Shown: positions 6,648 to 13,736, counted from the first letter of the stretch. The stretch is 19,944 nt of DNA from an uncultured Lachnospiraceae bacterium (GCA_910587495.1 CAJUMT010000041.1:1-19944); one strand, 5' to 3'. The notes: generated from the letters alone by a model not told the origin. Translations and numbers: made by a program.

Positions 6648-8144
6648 ATGGACGATCTGCACAACTTAAGCCAGCTAATACCCGGGCAGAAGGCCACAGT
6701 AAAATATCTAACGACAACTGGAAGTATGCGGCGGCGTTTTCTGGATCTTGGTCTTGTGGAACATACGAAAGTTCAATGCCTAGGCAAAAGCCCTTTAGGC
6801 GATCCTAGTGCTTATCTGATTCGTGGAACTGTGATTGCCATTAGAGCCAAAGACGGCAAAGATATCATAGTAGAAGCAGAGCCTTTAATTCAGGAATCCA
6901 CATGCAAAACCATTGCCCTTGCCGGAAATCCTAATGTGGGAAAAAGCACTATTTTTAACAATCTCACCGGTATGCGGCAGCATACGGGAAACTGGCCTGG
7001 CAAGACCGTATCCAGTGCGCGGGGAATCTACAGTTATCAGGGCGAAACCTATACGCTGGCAGATATCCCGGGAACCTACTCTTTGAAAGCCCACTCGGCG
7101 GAAGAAGAAGCAGCCATAGATTTTCTCTGCCTGGAGGCGCCCGACGCAATTGTAGTCGTCTGTGACGCCTCCTGCCTGGAACGCAACTTAAATCTGGTCT
7201 TACAGATTATGGAGCTTTCCCAGAAAGTCGTCGTTTGCGTCAATCTAATGGATGAAGCTTCCAGAAAAGGCATGCAAATAGATACGGAGCTTTTATCCCG
7301 GCGTCTTCAAGTTCCCGTAGTAGGAACATCCGCAAGAAATAAAAAAAGTCTTGATGCCCTTCAAAAAGCCATAAGCCAAGTCATCCATGAAAAACCACCG
7401 GTAGCCCCCTTTACCGTTACCTATCCAAAATTGATAGAAGACGCTATTGCTCTCCTTATACCTGCACTCATGAAAAAGGTAAACGACCCGCTCCGTGCCC
7501 GCTGGCTTGCATTACGGCTTCTGGAGCATGATTCCTTGCCGCAATCTATGGAAGAATCCTTTTTATATGATGGTACAATCCAGCAGGCGCTTAAAAAGGC
7601 AAATGCGCTTTTAGCAGAACAAGAAGTCCATAAAGAAATGGTTCCGGATCTGATTGCAACCGCACTTATATCCACAGCAGAATCCATCTGTAGAGATGTA
7701 ATACAAGTCAACAAACAAATCCGTCCTCCGATAGACCAAAAACTAGATCAAGTATTGACCGGACGAAAATATGGTTACTGGTCTATGCTCCTTCTGCTGG
7801 CATTTCTGCTATGGCTGACGATTGTCGGCGCCAATTATCCTTCCCAGGCTTTGTTTACTTTTCTGTTTCGTCTGTTGGATTTATTAAGTCGGCTTTTTGT
7901 TTTTCTTCATGTACCAGAATTTCTGCATGACGTATGCATTCTTGGAATAATGAAAGTAGTCGCCTGGGTCGTCGCTGTTATGCTTCCTCCCATGGCCATA
8001 TTTTTCCCGCTTTTTACTCTGCTGGAAGATGCCGGCTATCTACCGCGGATTGCCTACAATCTGGATCGCCCCTTCCAGTGCTGCCGCGCCTGTGGAAAAC
8101 AGTCTTTGACTATGTGTATGGGCTCTGTAAATCTGCAAACATAA
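6648..8144 (+). pseudogene. feoB: FeoA-FeoB ferrous iron transporter fusion, 3' end lost
   Basis: FeoA-like SH3 domain (residues ~1-76) fused to FeoB. The G domain is complete: GNPNVGKS 93-100 (G1), the Gly-Asn-Trp-Pro-Gly-Lys-Thr switch near 114-120, DIPGTYS 139-145 (G3) and NLMD 199-202 (G4). The helical spacer follows, then the first membrane helices and FFPLFTLLEDAGYLPRIAYN with CxxC. Intact FeoB runs to roughly 600-700 residues after the FeoA part; this frame stops at 498. Family homology ends at Thr-Met-Cys-Met-Gly (codons to 8123), where intact proteins continue Phe-Gly-Cys-Asn; here Ser-Val-Asn-Leu-Gln-Thr-stop follows. Most of the Fe2+ pore is missing, so transport should be lost. 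Start: AAGGAG at 6634-6639, 8 nt before the ATG. Phage genes on the other strand begin just past the break. Confidence 0.9.
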
Positions 8145-8164
8145 ATAATAGCCCAATTAAATAA

Positions 8165-8204
8165 ATACAGCGCGGACAAGTATCTGACAATGTACGCGCT
8201 GTAT
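8165..8204 (-). terminator. Hairpin after the endolysin gene (likely terminator)
   Basis: A perfect 10-bp inverted repeat (ATACAGCGCG with CGCGCTGTAT) encloses 20 nt, whose ends can add an ACA/TGT helix. On the - strand it starts 9 bp after the endolysin stop and is followed by the AT-rich TTATTTAATT, not a clean T run. It probably ends the phage late transcript before it enters feoB in antisense. Its position beside the element boundary leaves open a recombination-related role. Confidence 0.6.
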
Positions 8205-8212
8205 CAAATAAA

Positions 8213-9019
8213 CTACGCCTGCACAATCAGAGCGTCGAAGCCTGCCTTTTGCAGCTTTTTCAGCATGGCTTCTGCATTTGCCTTTGCTTTGAATGCCCCA
8301 ACCTGTACCCGGTAGATGAGCTGTCCAAGATCTACAGTGATGATAAATGCGTCATAACCTTTACCCTGCAGTTCTTTTTTCAGTCTATCTGCATTCTGCC
8401 ATTTTGAAAATGCTCCTGTCTGCACCCGGTACAGCATTCCGGTCGGCACCGGATCGGTGGATTCATGTCGCCCATGATCGATGCTCCCCCCGTGGATTCC
8501 TTCGGCAATCAGCAGTGCAATGTCATTTTGTTCCGCCAGCTTGCAGTCCTCCGAGTTGTCACAGAAGAATGTTTCCAGCATAATTGCCGTCGGTTTTGTG
8601 CTGTTCAGCATATACAAATTGAGTCGCTTCTGGATCCCCCTGCTCTTGAAGACTTTCGCCAGACTGGAAAGAACACGCTGCGCAATCTTTTTTCCTTCTT
8701 CCGATAAATACAACACTTCACAGCCCCGGGCATTATGCAGCGCCGTGGCGTTCAGATGCAGTTCTGCTACCAGGTCATAGCCGCCATTATTCACCCGCTG
8801 AAGCTTGTACGCCTTCTCGTCCGTGCTTTTGCCGAACTGCAGCTCTGGGCAGATTAGCACATCTACTTTATGACCGACACTACGCAGGTATCCCGCTACA
8901 CGGTTCACGATGTTTTTATTGTATGCGTATTCCAGCACGCCGCCATATGCCCGGCCATCTGCGCTGGTGCAGTTCCCGTTCTTCAAGATGCTGTGTCCCA
9001 CTGTTAAAATGATCTTCAT
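8213..9019 (-). CDS. Phage endolysin: N-acetylmuramoyl-L-alanine amidase with two SPOR repeats
   Basis: 268 aa from the chosen ATG (complement of 9017-9019), which has GAGG 5 nt upstream; a longer frame reaches 9109 but has no ribosome site and would run through the holin terminator. Residues ~1-175 are a zinc Amidase_3 domain: His9 (VGHS), Glu30 and His88 (ELHLNA) are likely zinc ligands and Glu149 (LETFF) the catalytic acid. Residues ~196-231 and 236-268 are tandem SPOR modules (YRVQTGAFSKWQNADRLKKE and YRVQVGAFKAKANAEAMLKK), a fold known to bind glycan strands. It cuts the MurNAc-L-Ala bond to release particles once the holin opens the membrane. No signal peptide is seen, consistent with holin dependence. 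Confidence 0.9.
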   Translation of the reverse strand: MKIILTVGHSILKNGNCTSADGRAYGGVLEYAYNKNIVNRVAGYLRSVGHKVDVLICPELQFGKSTDEKAYKLQRVNNGGYDLVAELHLNATALHNARGCEVLYLSEEGKKIAQRVLSSLAKVFKSRGIQKRLNLYMLNSTKPTAIMLETFFCDNSEDCKLAEQNDIALLIAEGIHGGSIDHGRHESTDPVPTGMLYRVQTGAFSKWQNADRLKKELQGKGYDAFIITVDLGQLIYRVQVGAFKAKANAEAMLKKLQKAGFDALIVQA

Positions 9020-9040
9020 ACTTTCCTCACTTTCTCCGGC

Positions 9041-9058
9041 TTTTGCGCCGGCGCAAAA
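9041..9058. repeat. 18-bp perfect palindrome before the endolysin gene
   Basis: TTTTGCGCCGGCGCAAAA reads the same on both strands. On the - strand its first four T are also part of the T run of the holin terminator, and its end lies 13 bp before the endolysin Shine-Dalgarno. As RNA it would fold with a CCGG loop. It could affect RNA stability or endolysin translation, or bind a dimeric protein. Confidence 0.6.
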
Positions 9059-9082
9059 AAGAGGACGGTCGCCCGCCCTCTT
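9055..9082 (-). terminator. Terminator between holin and endolysin
   Basis: On the - strand AAGAGGGCGG and CCGTCCTCTT pair over 10 bp (one G-T wobble) around a GCGA tetraloop, followed by six T (complement of 9055-9060). The holin stop codon (complement of 9081-9083) overlaps the base of the stem. It is a textbook intrinsic terminator placed inside the lysis cassette. Confidence 0.85.
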
Positions 9083-9557
9083 ACTCTTTATTTTCTGTAA
9101 TATTATCAATCGAATTTTTAAGGTTGCTTACCAATGGCATCAAAAACGCAGGCAAATTAATACCTATATCCACCATATTTTCCAGAATGCTTATAAGCTC
9201 ATTACAAATAATCCAGATTGCCACGACGCAGGCGACCAAAAAAGTAAGATGGATCTGATATCCCATCACTGCACAAGCGTACTTAAGTAACTGATCAATG
9301 ATTGCCCCAACAACTACCAGCAGCCACATAGTCACCTTTTTAATGATCCCCGTCATGCTTTTGTATGAATTGATTCCACCATCTTGTGTTCTTCTTGGAT
9401 TCTCTGCCCTTTTCGGAGCTGCCCATAGCCCTGTTATGTAGTCAATAACATTACAGGCCACCATGAGTAATACTGGAATATACAACACCCCCAGTACAGA
9501 AGACAGAAGGCTACACACTGCCGTAACAAATATCTTTGCATAATTCATTTTTTTCAT
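9081..9557 (-). CDS. Phage holin (toxin-secretion/phage-lysis holin family)
   Basis: A 158-aa membrane protein. Hydrophobic segments lie near residues 7-28, 24-46 (ending in the family's Asp-Tyr-Ile-Thr-Gly-Leu-Trp), 75-92 (KKVTMWLLVVVGAIIDQLL) and 100-124 (TFLVACVVAIWIICNELISI). A basic loop, AAPKRAENPRR, separates the pairs and a charged tail closes the protein. This is the layout of the Bacillus/Clostridium holin family (the group containing Tcd/BhlA-like and phage lysis holins). It would form lesions in the cytoplasmic membrane that release the endolysin encoded next. Start: ATG with AAAGG 7 nt upstream. A terminator-like hairpin precedes it and a strong terminator follows, so its transcript is punctuated on both sides. 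Confidence 0.85.
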   Translation of the reverse strand: MKKMNYAKIFVTAVCSLLSSVLGVLYIPVLLMVACNVIDYITGLWAAPKRAENPRRTQDGGINSYKSMTGIIKKVTMWLLVVVGAIIDQLLKYACAVMGYQIHLTFLVACVVAIWIICNELISILENMVDIGINLPAFLMPLVSNLKNSIDNITENKE

Positions 9558-9572
9558 AGTCCATCCTTTCTA

Positions 9573-9605
9573 CATAAAATAAAAGCCCCCCAAGTCCGGA
9601 AGCTT
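9573..9605 (-). terminator. Terminator-like hairpin just before the holin gene
   Basis: On the - strand AAGCTTCC pairs with GGGGGCTT (8 bp with two G-T wobbles) around a 7-nt loop, followed by TTATTTTATG. It ends about 16 bp before the holin ATG, leaving no room for a promoter between them. It is weaker than the terminator at 9055-9082 because of the wobble pairs and interrupted T run. Confidence 0.5.
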
Positions 9606-9726
9606 GTTAATCTGTGTTCAATTCGGATGCCCTCTTATCCCATGGAAACCGCCTCTTTTCTTCGGCATAAATAAAAGCCATTCATATGCCCAAAGCAAGT
9701 TGGGTGTGCAGGCGAACATATTCAAT

Positions 9727-9792
9727 GTGCAGGCTGATTTACAAATAAACGGCAAAGAGGTTCCTATAAAAGAATATGCTGGATGCACAAAA
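9727..9792 (+). pseudogene. Possible remnant of an ORF6N-type phage antirepressor N-terminus
   Basis: On the + strand, opposite to all other genes of the element, one frame reads VQADLQINGKEVPIKEYAG. From memory this resembles the opening of ORF6N-domain antirepressors (often N-x-K-E-(V/I)-P-(V/I)-K-E-(Y/F)-x-G, then Q-R-V-V-T-F-K-D-I-D). The expected continuation is absent in all three frames, and there is no ATG or ribosome site, so at most a fragment remains. Chance similarity is a real alternative. Confidence 0.25.
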
Positions 9793-9847
9793 ATCAGATA
9801 CATGGTATACATTACACTCTTAATACAACCTCAGTAAACATGTAACA

Positions 9848-9882
9848 CCAGACAAAAGGAAAGTATTGTTTTGTATATCTGG
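9848..9882. repeat. Imperfect hairpin after the tail fibre gene
   Basis: CCAGA and CAAAA on one side pair with TCTGG and TTTTG on the other, with a 4-nt TATA bulge and an 11-nt loop. It starts 20 bp after the fibre stop codon on the - strand. There is no T run on the - strand side, so it is not a classical terminator; it may protect the 3' end of the tail transcript. Confidence 0.35.
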
Positions 9883-9901
9883 ATTTTCAAAATTATTTCC
9901 T

Positions 9902-10930
9902 TCAATCCTTTGCAAAATATACAATACATCCTCGAAGTGGTCTATTAGTTAATGATTCAGATGATCTTATCCTAAGTCCTTTGTTATAAACATATACCTG
10001 ATATGCTTTTCCATTATCTTTATCAATAGCAAAACCGAAGTTTTCTATGTCATCAAATTTTGGTTCAGGTAATCCAGTTAATGCTTCATTAACTCCTGAA
10101 GAAGTAAAATTAAAACCAAAATAACATATACATAATTCGCCCATCTTAAAGTAAAGTGAATACCCATTTGTTGCTAATGATGTTGTTGAGACATTTTTTT
10201 TAGCAGAAACTATACTATTTTCAAACACAAAATTACCCAAGTCTGTATTGTCAACAGTAGCTTTTAATTTATATCCATCAGACCATCCTATCTTGATGGT
10301 ATTATTAAGTTGTCCGATTCCCGTCCCTTGTTGGATAGGAGTAAATCCGATATTGTTTTGCTTACCAGACATATCCCCATTTAGTTGACTAATCGCGTTG
10401 GCATTTGCTGTTATTCTCTGGTCATATGTGCTTAAGTCCACTTTCTGTGTTTCCAGCTTCTGTTTTTGCGTACCATCCCACCAATAATCCGGCACATCTG
10501 TCGCTATTATGTAAAAATTATCTCCGACATTAAGTTGCTCCGTATTCTCCGGCACAGCCAGCCAGGCATCCAGATCCGCCACACTTGTAAATACGCGCGC
10601 CTGATTTCTTCCAAGGGCAATATTCAGCGCTTTTTTGGCGATCGTCAAAATCCCACGCAGGGAAGCTTTTGTATACTGTTGGATAATTCCGACTGGCTCC
10701 CCAGACGCGATCATCCCTACTGCTGCATCTGGATCCGGTAATTCCGTCTCTCCCGTGTAATCTTCAAATTCTGGGTTTTCCAATCTGCTAATCGCCTTTT
10801 TATTAACAACCGTATTCTGCAACAGCTGTTTCGGCGCCACATTTATATTGTCCGCATGAGCCGGATCTGTAGTTTCTGTTATCTGTATGGACTCAGAAAA
10901 TACTGGGTCCGATTTTGTATAAGTTTTCAT
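9902..10930 (-). CDS. Phage tail fibre protein (receptor-binding candidate)
   Basis: 342 aa, last gene of the tail block before lysis. The N-terminal ~120 residues (MKTYTKSDPVFSESIQITET, then DPAHADNINVAPKQLLQNTV) follow the pattern that attaches fibres to the baseplate in clostridial phages. Residues ~120-160 hold FTSVADLDAWLAVPENTE and DNFYIIATDVPDYWWDG. A coiled-coil-like linker follows (DQRITANANAISQLNGDMSG), then a beta-rich tip with KIGWSDGYKLKATVDNTDLG. Codons up to about residue 160 are GC-rich like the baseplate genes, while the C-terminal half (9902 to ~10400) is clearly AT-rich, pointing to exchange of the tip. Start: ATG with AAGGG 10 nt upstream. The likely job is host recognition; the receptor is unknown. 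Confidence 0.75.
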   Translation of the reverse strand: MKTYTKSDPVFSESIQITETTDPAHADNINVAPKQLLQNTVVNKKAISRLENPEFEDYTGETELPDPDAAVGMIASGEPVGIIQQYTKASLRGILTIAKKALNIALGRNQARVFTSVADLDAWLAVPENTEQLNVGDNFYIIATDVPDYWWDGTQKQKLETQKVDLSTYDQRITANANAISQLNGDMSGKQNNIGFTPIQQGTGIGQLNNTIKIGWSDGYKLKATVDNTDLGNFVFENSIVSAKKNVSTTSLATNGYSLYFKMGELCICYFGFNFTSSGVNEALTGLPEPKFDDIENFGFAIDKDNGKAYQVYVYNKGLRIRSSESLTNRPLRGCIVYFAKD

Positions 10931-10944
10931 ACCTGCCTGCCCTT

Positions 10945-11325
10945 CTAGAAAATATCATCTACCTGGAACGTCATTTCAAGATCCGGGTCTTTTGTCTTAT
11001 TCGCAAAAGTCTTTATCGCCAGTATGTCACCATCCTCGTCATACAGCCCCAACTCATTTATATTTTCACCCGCACATTCTGACGTCGTAAGCGTACATAA
11101 ATATCGGCATTTTGTTTCATCCAAAAATGCGTATGAATCTATTTCTTTCCTAAAGATCTCATGCTTCAGAACCGTATCATCCATGGACGGAACCACGGGT
11201 ACACCTGCAATATCTACTGCGCCTGAGCCAAATGCCATGCCAACAATTTTCGGCAGCGTGATTGCTCCCGCCCTGGCACGAACCATCTTCTTTCTTGCTG
11301 TAATCGTTACAACTGCGTCTGCCAT
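10945..11325 (-). CDS. Phage tail-collar / fibre-connector protein (DUF3751-like)
   Basis: 126 aa. It opens with ITARKKMVRARAGAITLPKI and continues VGMAFGSGAVDIAG; later come PSMDDTVLKHEIFRKEID and NINELGLYDEDGDILAIKTF. Order and spacing match the N-terminal domain of tail-collar fibre proteins that link baseplate and fibre. The start used is the ATG at 11323-11325, with GGAGG 7 nt upstream, rather than the TTG one codon earlier. That ATG shares one base with the stop of the DUF2313 gene (TGATG), so translation is coupled. The tail fibre gene begins 14 bp downstream. Confidence 0.68.
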   Translation of the reverse strand: MADAVVTITARKKMVRARAGAITLPKIVGMAFGSGAVDIAGVPVVPSMDDTVLKHEIFRKEIDSYAFLDETKCRYLCTLTTSECAGENINELGLYDEDGDILAIKTFANKTKDPDLEMTFQVDDIF

Positions 11326-12155
11326 CAAAATTCCTCCTTCCCGATCTCGGCATCCAGTAACCGACCATCTTCAAAATTCCAGGTTCCGTCTAAATACCAT
11401 AAATCCTTACGAATAACTACCTGTGCTGTCTGAATCTGTTCTGTTTTACATATCATTATTGGAATAATACAGCATGGCCTCATTTCATATTTCAGACGGT
11501 GGCTGAGGGTTATAGAGCCATCCAGCAGCCAATCGCCATTTAATGTCTTCGATCCAGAATCTCCCCAAAAGCGAAAAAACAAATGTAAAAAAAGGCTGTA
11601 AAATCTTACCCGCTCCAGATGGTTATCAACTGCAATCACCCAATCATCAAGGATATACATAGTATGGGACTGCTTTAAACGATCAAGTAGTTGCCTCACC
11701 AGTCTGGTATCCAATGTTCCTTCCCCGATAAATGCTACTCTGAACACGTTTGGATGTGAAAACCGGAAACCATATTCCCCCGGATCATTCGCATCGTAGA
11801 TCCGAACTGCAAAACCTGTCGCATTCACAAGATAAGCCTCCATCTGGTATGGCGTCATAGCGATCCGGCTGTCCCGCTTCTGGTAAATCAGGCTCCTGCG
11901 TTCCTCAAAAGTCAGATTCTCACGGACTGGCAACCCCCACTGTATCTCATGTAATGCAAGTCCCCAAGTTGCCGTTTCCGGAAAATACTGTGCCGTCAAC
12001 CCTTCAATCATTTCATGCATCTCATCCAGTTCAGTCCCCATAACCTGGTATAGCCACTTGCCAACATAAGAACGATCATAAAAACCTGCAGTCACACAGG
12101 CAATCATCCGCTGTGCGCCGGGACTTGTAGGAAAGTGTTCTAAATCAACTACCAT
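11325..12155 (-). CDS. Baseplate/tail protein, XkdU-like (DUF2313)
   Basis: 276 aa. The first ~185 residues fit the DUF2313/YmfQ family (XkdU of PBSX): a helical start (KWLYQVMGTELDEMHEMIEG), TATWGLALHEIQWGLPV, NLTFEERRSLIYQKRDSRIA, MTPYQMEAYLVNATG, then a small domain ending LLDRLKQSHTMY. About 90 further residues carry two related Trp/Asp-Gly stretches (LNGDWLLDGS and LDGTWNFEDGRLLDA), an extension often seen in clostridial tail proteins. In Mu-like and PBSX tails this protein sits beside baseplate J in the wedge. Start: ATG with GGAGG 5 nt upstream; it overlaps the baseplate J gene by 11 bp. Confidence 0.78.
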   Translation of the reverse strand: MVVDLEHFPTSPGAQRMIACVTAGFYDRSYVGKWLYQVMGTELDEMHEMIEGLTAQYFPETATWGLALHEIQWGLPVRENLTFEERRSLIYQKRDSRIAMTPYQMEAYLVNATGFAVRIYDANDPGEYGFRFSHPNVFRVAFIGEGTLDTRLVRQLLDRLKQSHTMYILDDWVIAVDNHLERVRFYSLFLHLFFRFWGDSGSKTLNGDWLLDGSITLSHRLKYEMRPCCIIPIMICKTEQIQTAQVVIRKDLWYLDGTWNFEDGRLLDAEIGKEEF

Positions 12156-13284
12156 CTGTACCTCCCGTACTAAACTGAACCGTTCCTGTCTTCGGGTATG
12201 CGATCTTTGCCAGACTTATGTTCTTCATGTCACCATTCATGTAGAATTGTTCAAAATCCTCTAATCCAGGGATTTGACCCAGGATCGGTCGAACGTCATT
12301 GTACCGTAAAATATTCTCTGTCTTCGCTTCTACATAAACTGCTTGGACTGCCTCTTTGAATGCGCGCTGTATCTGACCAATATCTGTCGTGGCATCATGC
12401 AGGATGCCTGTACAAGTATAATTCACTACATAGGTTTCCGCAGAAATGCAAGTCAGAAGGGCGCACGCCGTTGGAAGCAGTCGCGCACTTCTGTCATTCG
12501 GAGATACTATGTAATCATATACTCTTTTACAAAGTTCCGTACTGGCGGGTTCCCCGTTTGTGTCTATTAACATCAACGTCACAGTCCCCGGACCATCTGA
12601 TGCGGATTCTACAATGCAGTTTCCAGCCCCCGCTTCCTTCGCCCATCGGATGTAATCCCTGTCATTTCCCAGGAATGTGTTACTGTTCTCATACTCTTCT
12701 GCGATACGGTCGTAAAAATCGTCATCAGACTCTTCTTCCGTTCCTCCGGATAAAGGCGCCGGATTAGTGACCGATTCAATGCTCTCTACCGGTTCCTCCA
12801 TCAGGCTGACAGCCCCCGCCGGCACATTGGATTCTGGTCCACTCTCAACAGCTGTAACTGCCACAGTAACTGTCCCATCCTCCCCGATCATGTAATCCTC
12901 GCCTGAGCGAAATCCTATAGACTCTGCATACTCCGTAGCAGGCGTGCAGAACACGGTCCCCGCCTCTATCTCTGTACCTGGATCCCCAGTTATCTTAAGA
13001 TATCCGGATGCATATCCCGCAGTATGTCTTGTAAGATGCACCTGCTTGCCATGCAGGTCAAGATATTCATCCCATGCGTACTGAGGAAACGCGAGCATTA
13101 GCGCCCGCGTCAAATAAAACTCCAACAGCTCCGATTTCTCAATTGCCGTTGGCCTGGTAAAGTCGTATGCAAACCCACCCGGCGTGTCGTCTATATCCGC
13201 CGGCAGATTGTTCATCATCCGTTCGTGTATTTCATCAACAGAACAGTTTTCCATAAAATCCGGCTTTTCAAACTCCGGCTGCAT
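12145..13284 (-). CDS. Baseplate J/gp47 family protein (XkdT-like)
   Basis: 379 aa, normal for the family. Helical N-terminus (FEKPDFMENCSVDEIHERMM), then DDTPGGFAYDFTRPTAIE, LDLHGKQVHLTRHTAGYASG, TGDPGTEIEAGTVFCTPA, a central SVTNPAPLSGGTEEESDDDF and a C-terminal domain with GPGTVTLMLIDTNGEP. This is the order in Mu gp47 / P2 gpJ / PBSX XkdT. It builds the baseplate wedge that triggers sheath contraction, so its presence argues that the tail is contractile (myovirus or R-type tailocin). Start: ATG with GGAGG 7 nt upstream. Confidence 0.9.
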   Translation of the reverse strand: MQPEFEKPDFMENCSVDEIHERMMNNLPADIDDTPGGFAYDFTRPTAIEKSELLEFYLTRALMLAFPQYAWDEYLDLHGKQVHLTRHTAGYASGYLKITGDPGTEIEAGTVFCTPATEYAESIGFRSGEDYMIGEDGTVTVAVTAVESGPESNVPAGAVSLMEEPVESIESVTNPAPLSGGTEEESDDDFYDRIAEEYENSNTFLGNDRDYIRWAKEAGAGNCIVESASDGPGTVTLMLIDTNGEPASTELCKRVYDYIVSPNDRSARLLPTACALLTCISAETYVVNYTCTGILHDATTDIGQIQRAFKEAVQAVYVEAKTENILRYNDVRPILGQIPGLEDFEQFYMNGDMKNISLAKIAYPKTGTVQFSTGGTDGS

Positions 13285-13301
13285 GGCCTATCCTCCCTTC
13301 C

Positions 13302-13736
13302 CTAAAATCTCACTGTAAAGTCATCCATCTCTTGTGCCCGTACGATACAGGTTCCTCTCACGGTATCCCCATTCCAGGCAAAAGAAAATCCTGTGACTGC
13401 TATTGTTCGAGGATTCGCCATCAACGCTTCTGTAATCGTTCGCTTCATCATGCTCTCCACAGTGTCATGGTCATCGTCCGCCAACGCGCTTTCCATCTCC
13501 ACGCCGATCTCGTCCTCATAAGCCAGACAGGCAAAGCGTTCTGTTTGCAGAACCTTTAAACACCAGGCCTGGTAGTTCTCCTGTCCGTCCGCTTCTACGA
13601 TACGGTTTGATCCGTCTCTTACAAAGTCCCCAATATCCGGATCCCATTTGGGCGCCCTTTTATATTCTTTGTCGTACCGTTCCCCGTCCGTATTGACAGA
13701 TGGTATGTCGTACACATGGAAAAGCCTGTCAGCCAT
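13302..13736 (-). CDS. Baseplate wedge protein, XkdS-like (DUF2634)
   Basis: 144 aa from the ATG at 13734-13736 (MADRLFHVYDIP), which has AGGTGG 5 nt upstream. A TTG seven codons earlier is possible but lacks support. Features are the N-terminal DGERYDKEYKRAPKWDPDIG and FVRDGSNRIVEADGQENYQA, then VLQTERFACLAYEDEIGVEM and the C-terminal ITEALMANPRTIAVTGFSFA. These match DUF2634, the gp25-like baseplate proteins that in PBSX-type clusters lie directly before baseplate J, as here. The start overlaps the end of the DUF2577 gene by 8 bp. Confidence 0.8.
   Translation of the reverse strand: MADRLFHVYDIPSVNTDGERYDKEYKRAPKWDPDIGDFVRDGSNRIVEADGQENYQAWCLKVLQTERFACLAYEDEIGVEMESALADDDHDTVESMMKRTITEALMANPRTIAVTGFSFAWNGDTVRGTCIVRAQEMDDFTVRF

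Larger units (their letters stand above)
9606..9901. other. Gap between tail fibre and holin with no convincing gene
   Basis: About 300 bp between the tail fibre stop and the holin leader. A 64-codon - strand frame (9618-9812) has no ribosome site or recognised domain. A + strand frame has a short stretch resembling the start of ORF6N antirepressors (see 9727-9792). A hairpin lies at 9848-9882. Composition is AT-richer than the flanking baseplate genes, like the 3' half of the fibre gene. It may be a decayed accessory gene (moron) slot. Confidence 0.4.

Noticed and set aside
9020..9109. Upstream extension of the endolysin frame to 9109
   Set aside because: The added 30 residues read through the holin terminator hairpin; the ATG at 9019 has a good ribosome site and opens the amidase domain.
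9618..9812. 64-codon - strand frame between tail fibre and holin
   Set aside because: No Shine-Dalgarno, unusual Cys/Trp/Phe mix and no recognised domain; kept only as part of the gap description.
9840..10400. Possible diversity-generating retroelement variable region in the fibre tip
   Set aside because: No reverse transcriptase, template repeat or adenine-biased variable copy is visible in the window; AT-richness alone does not support it.
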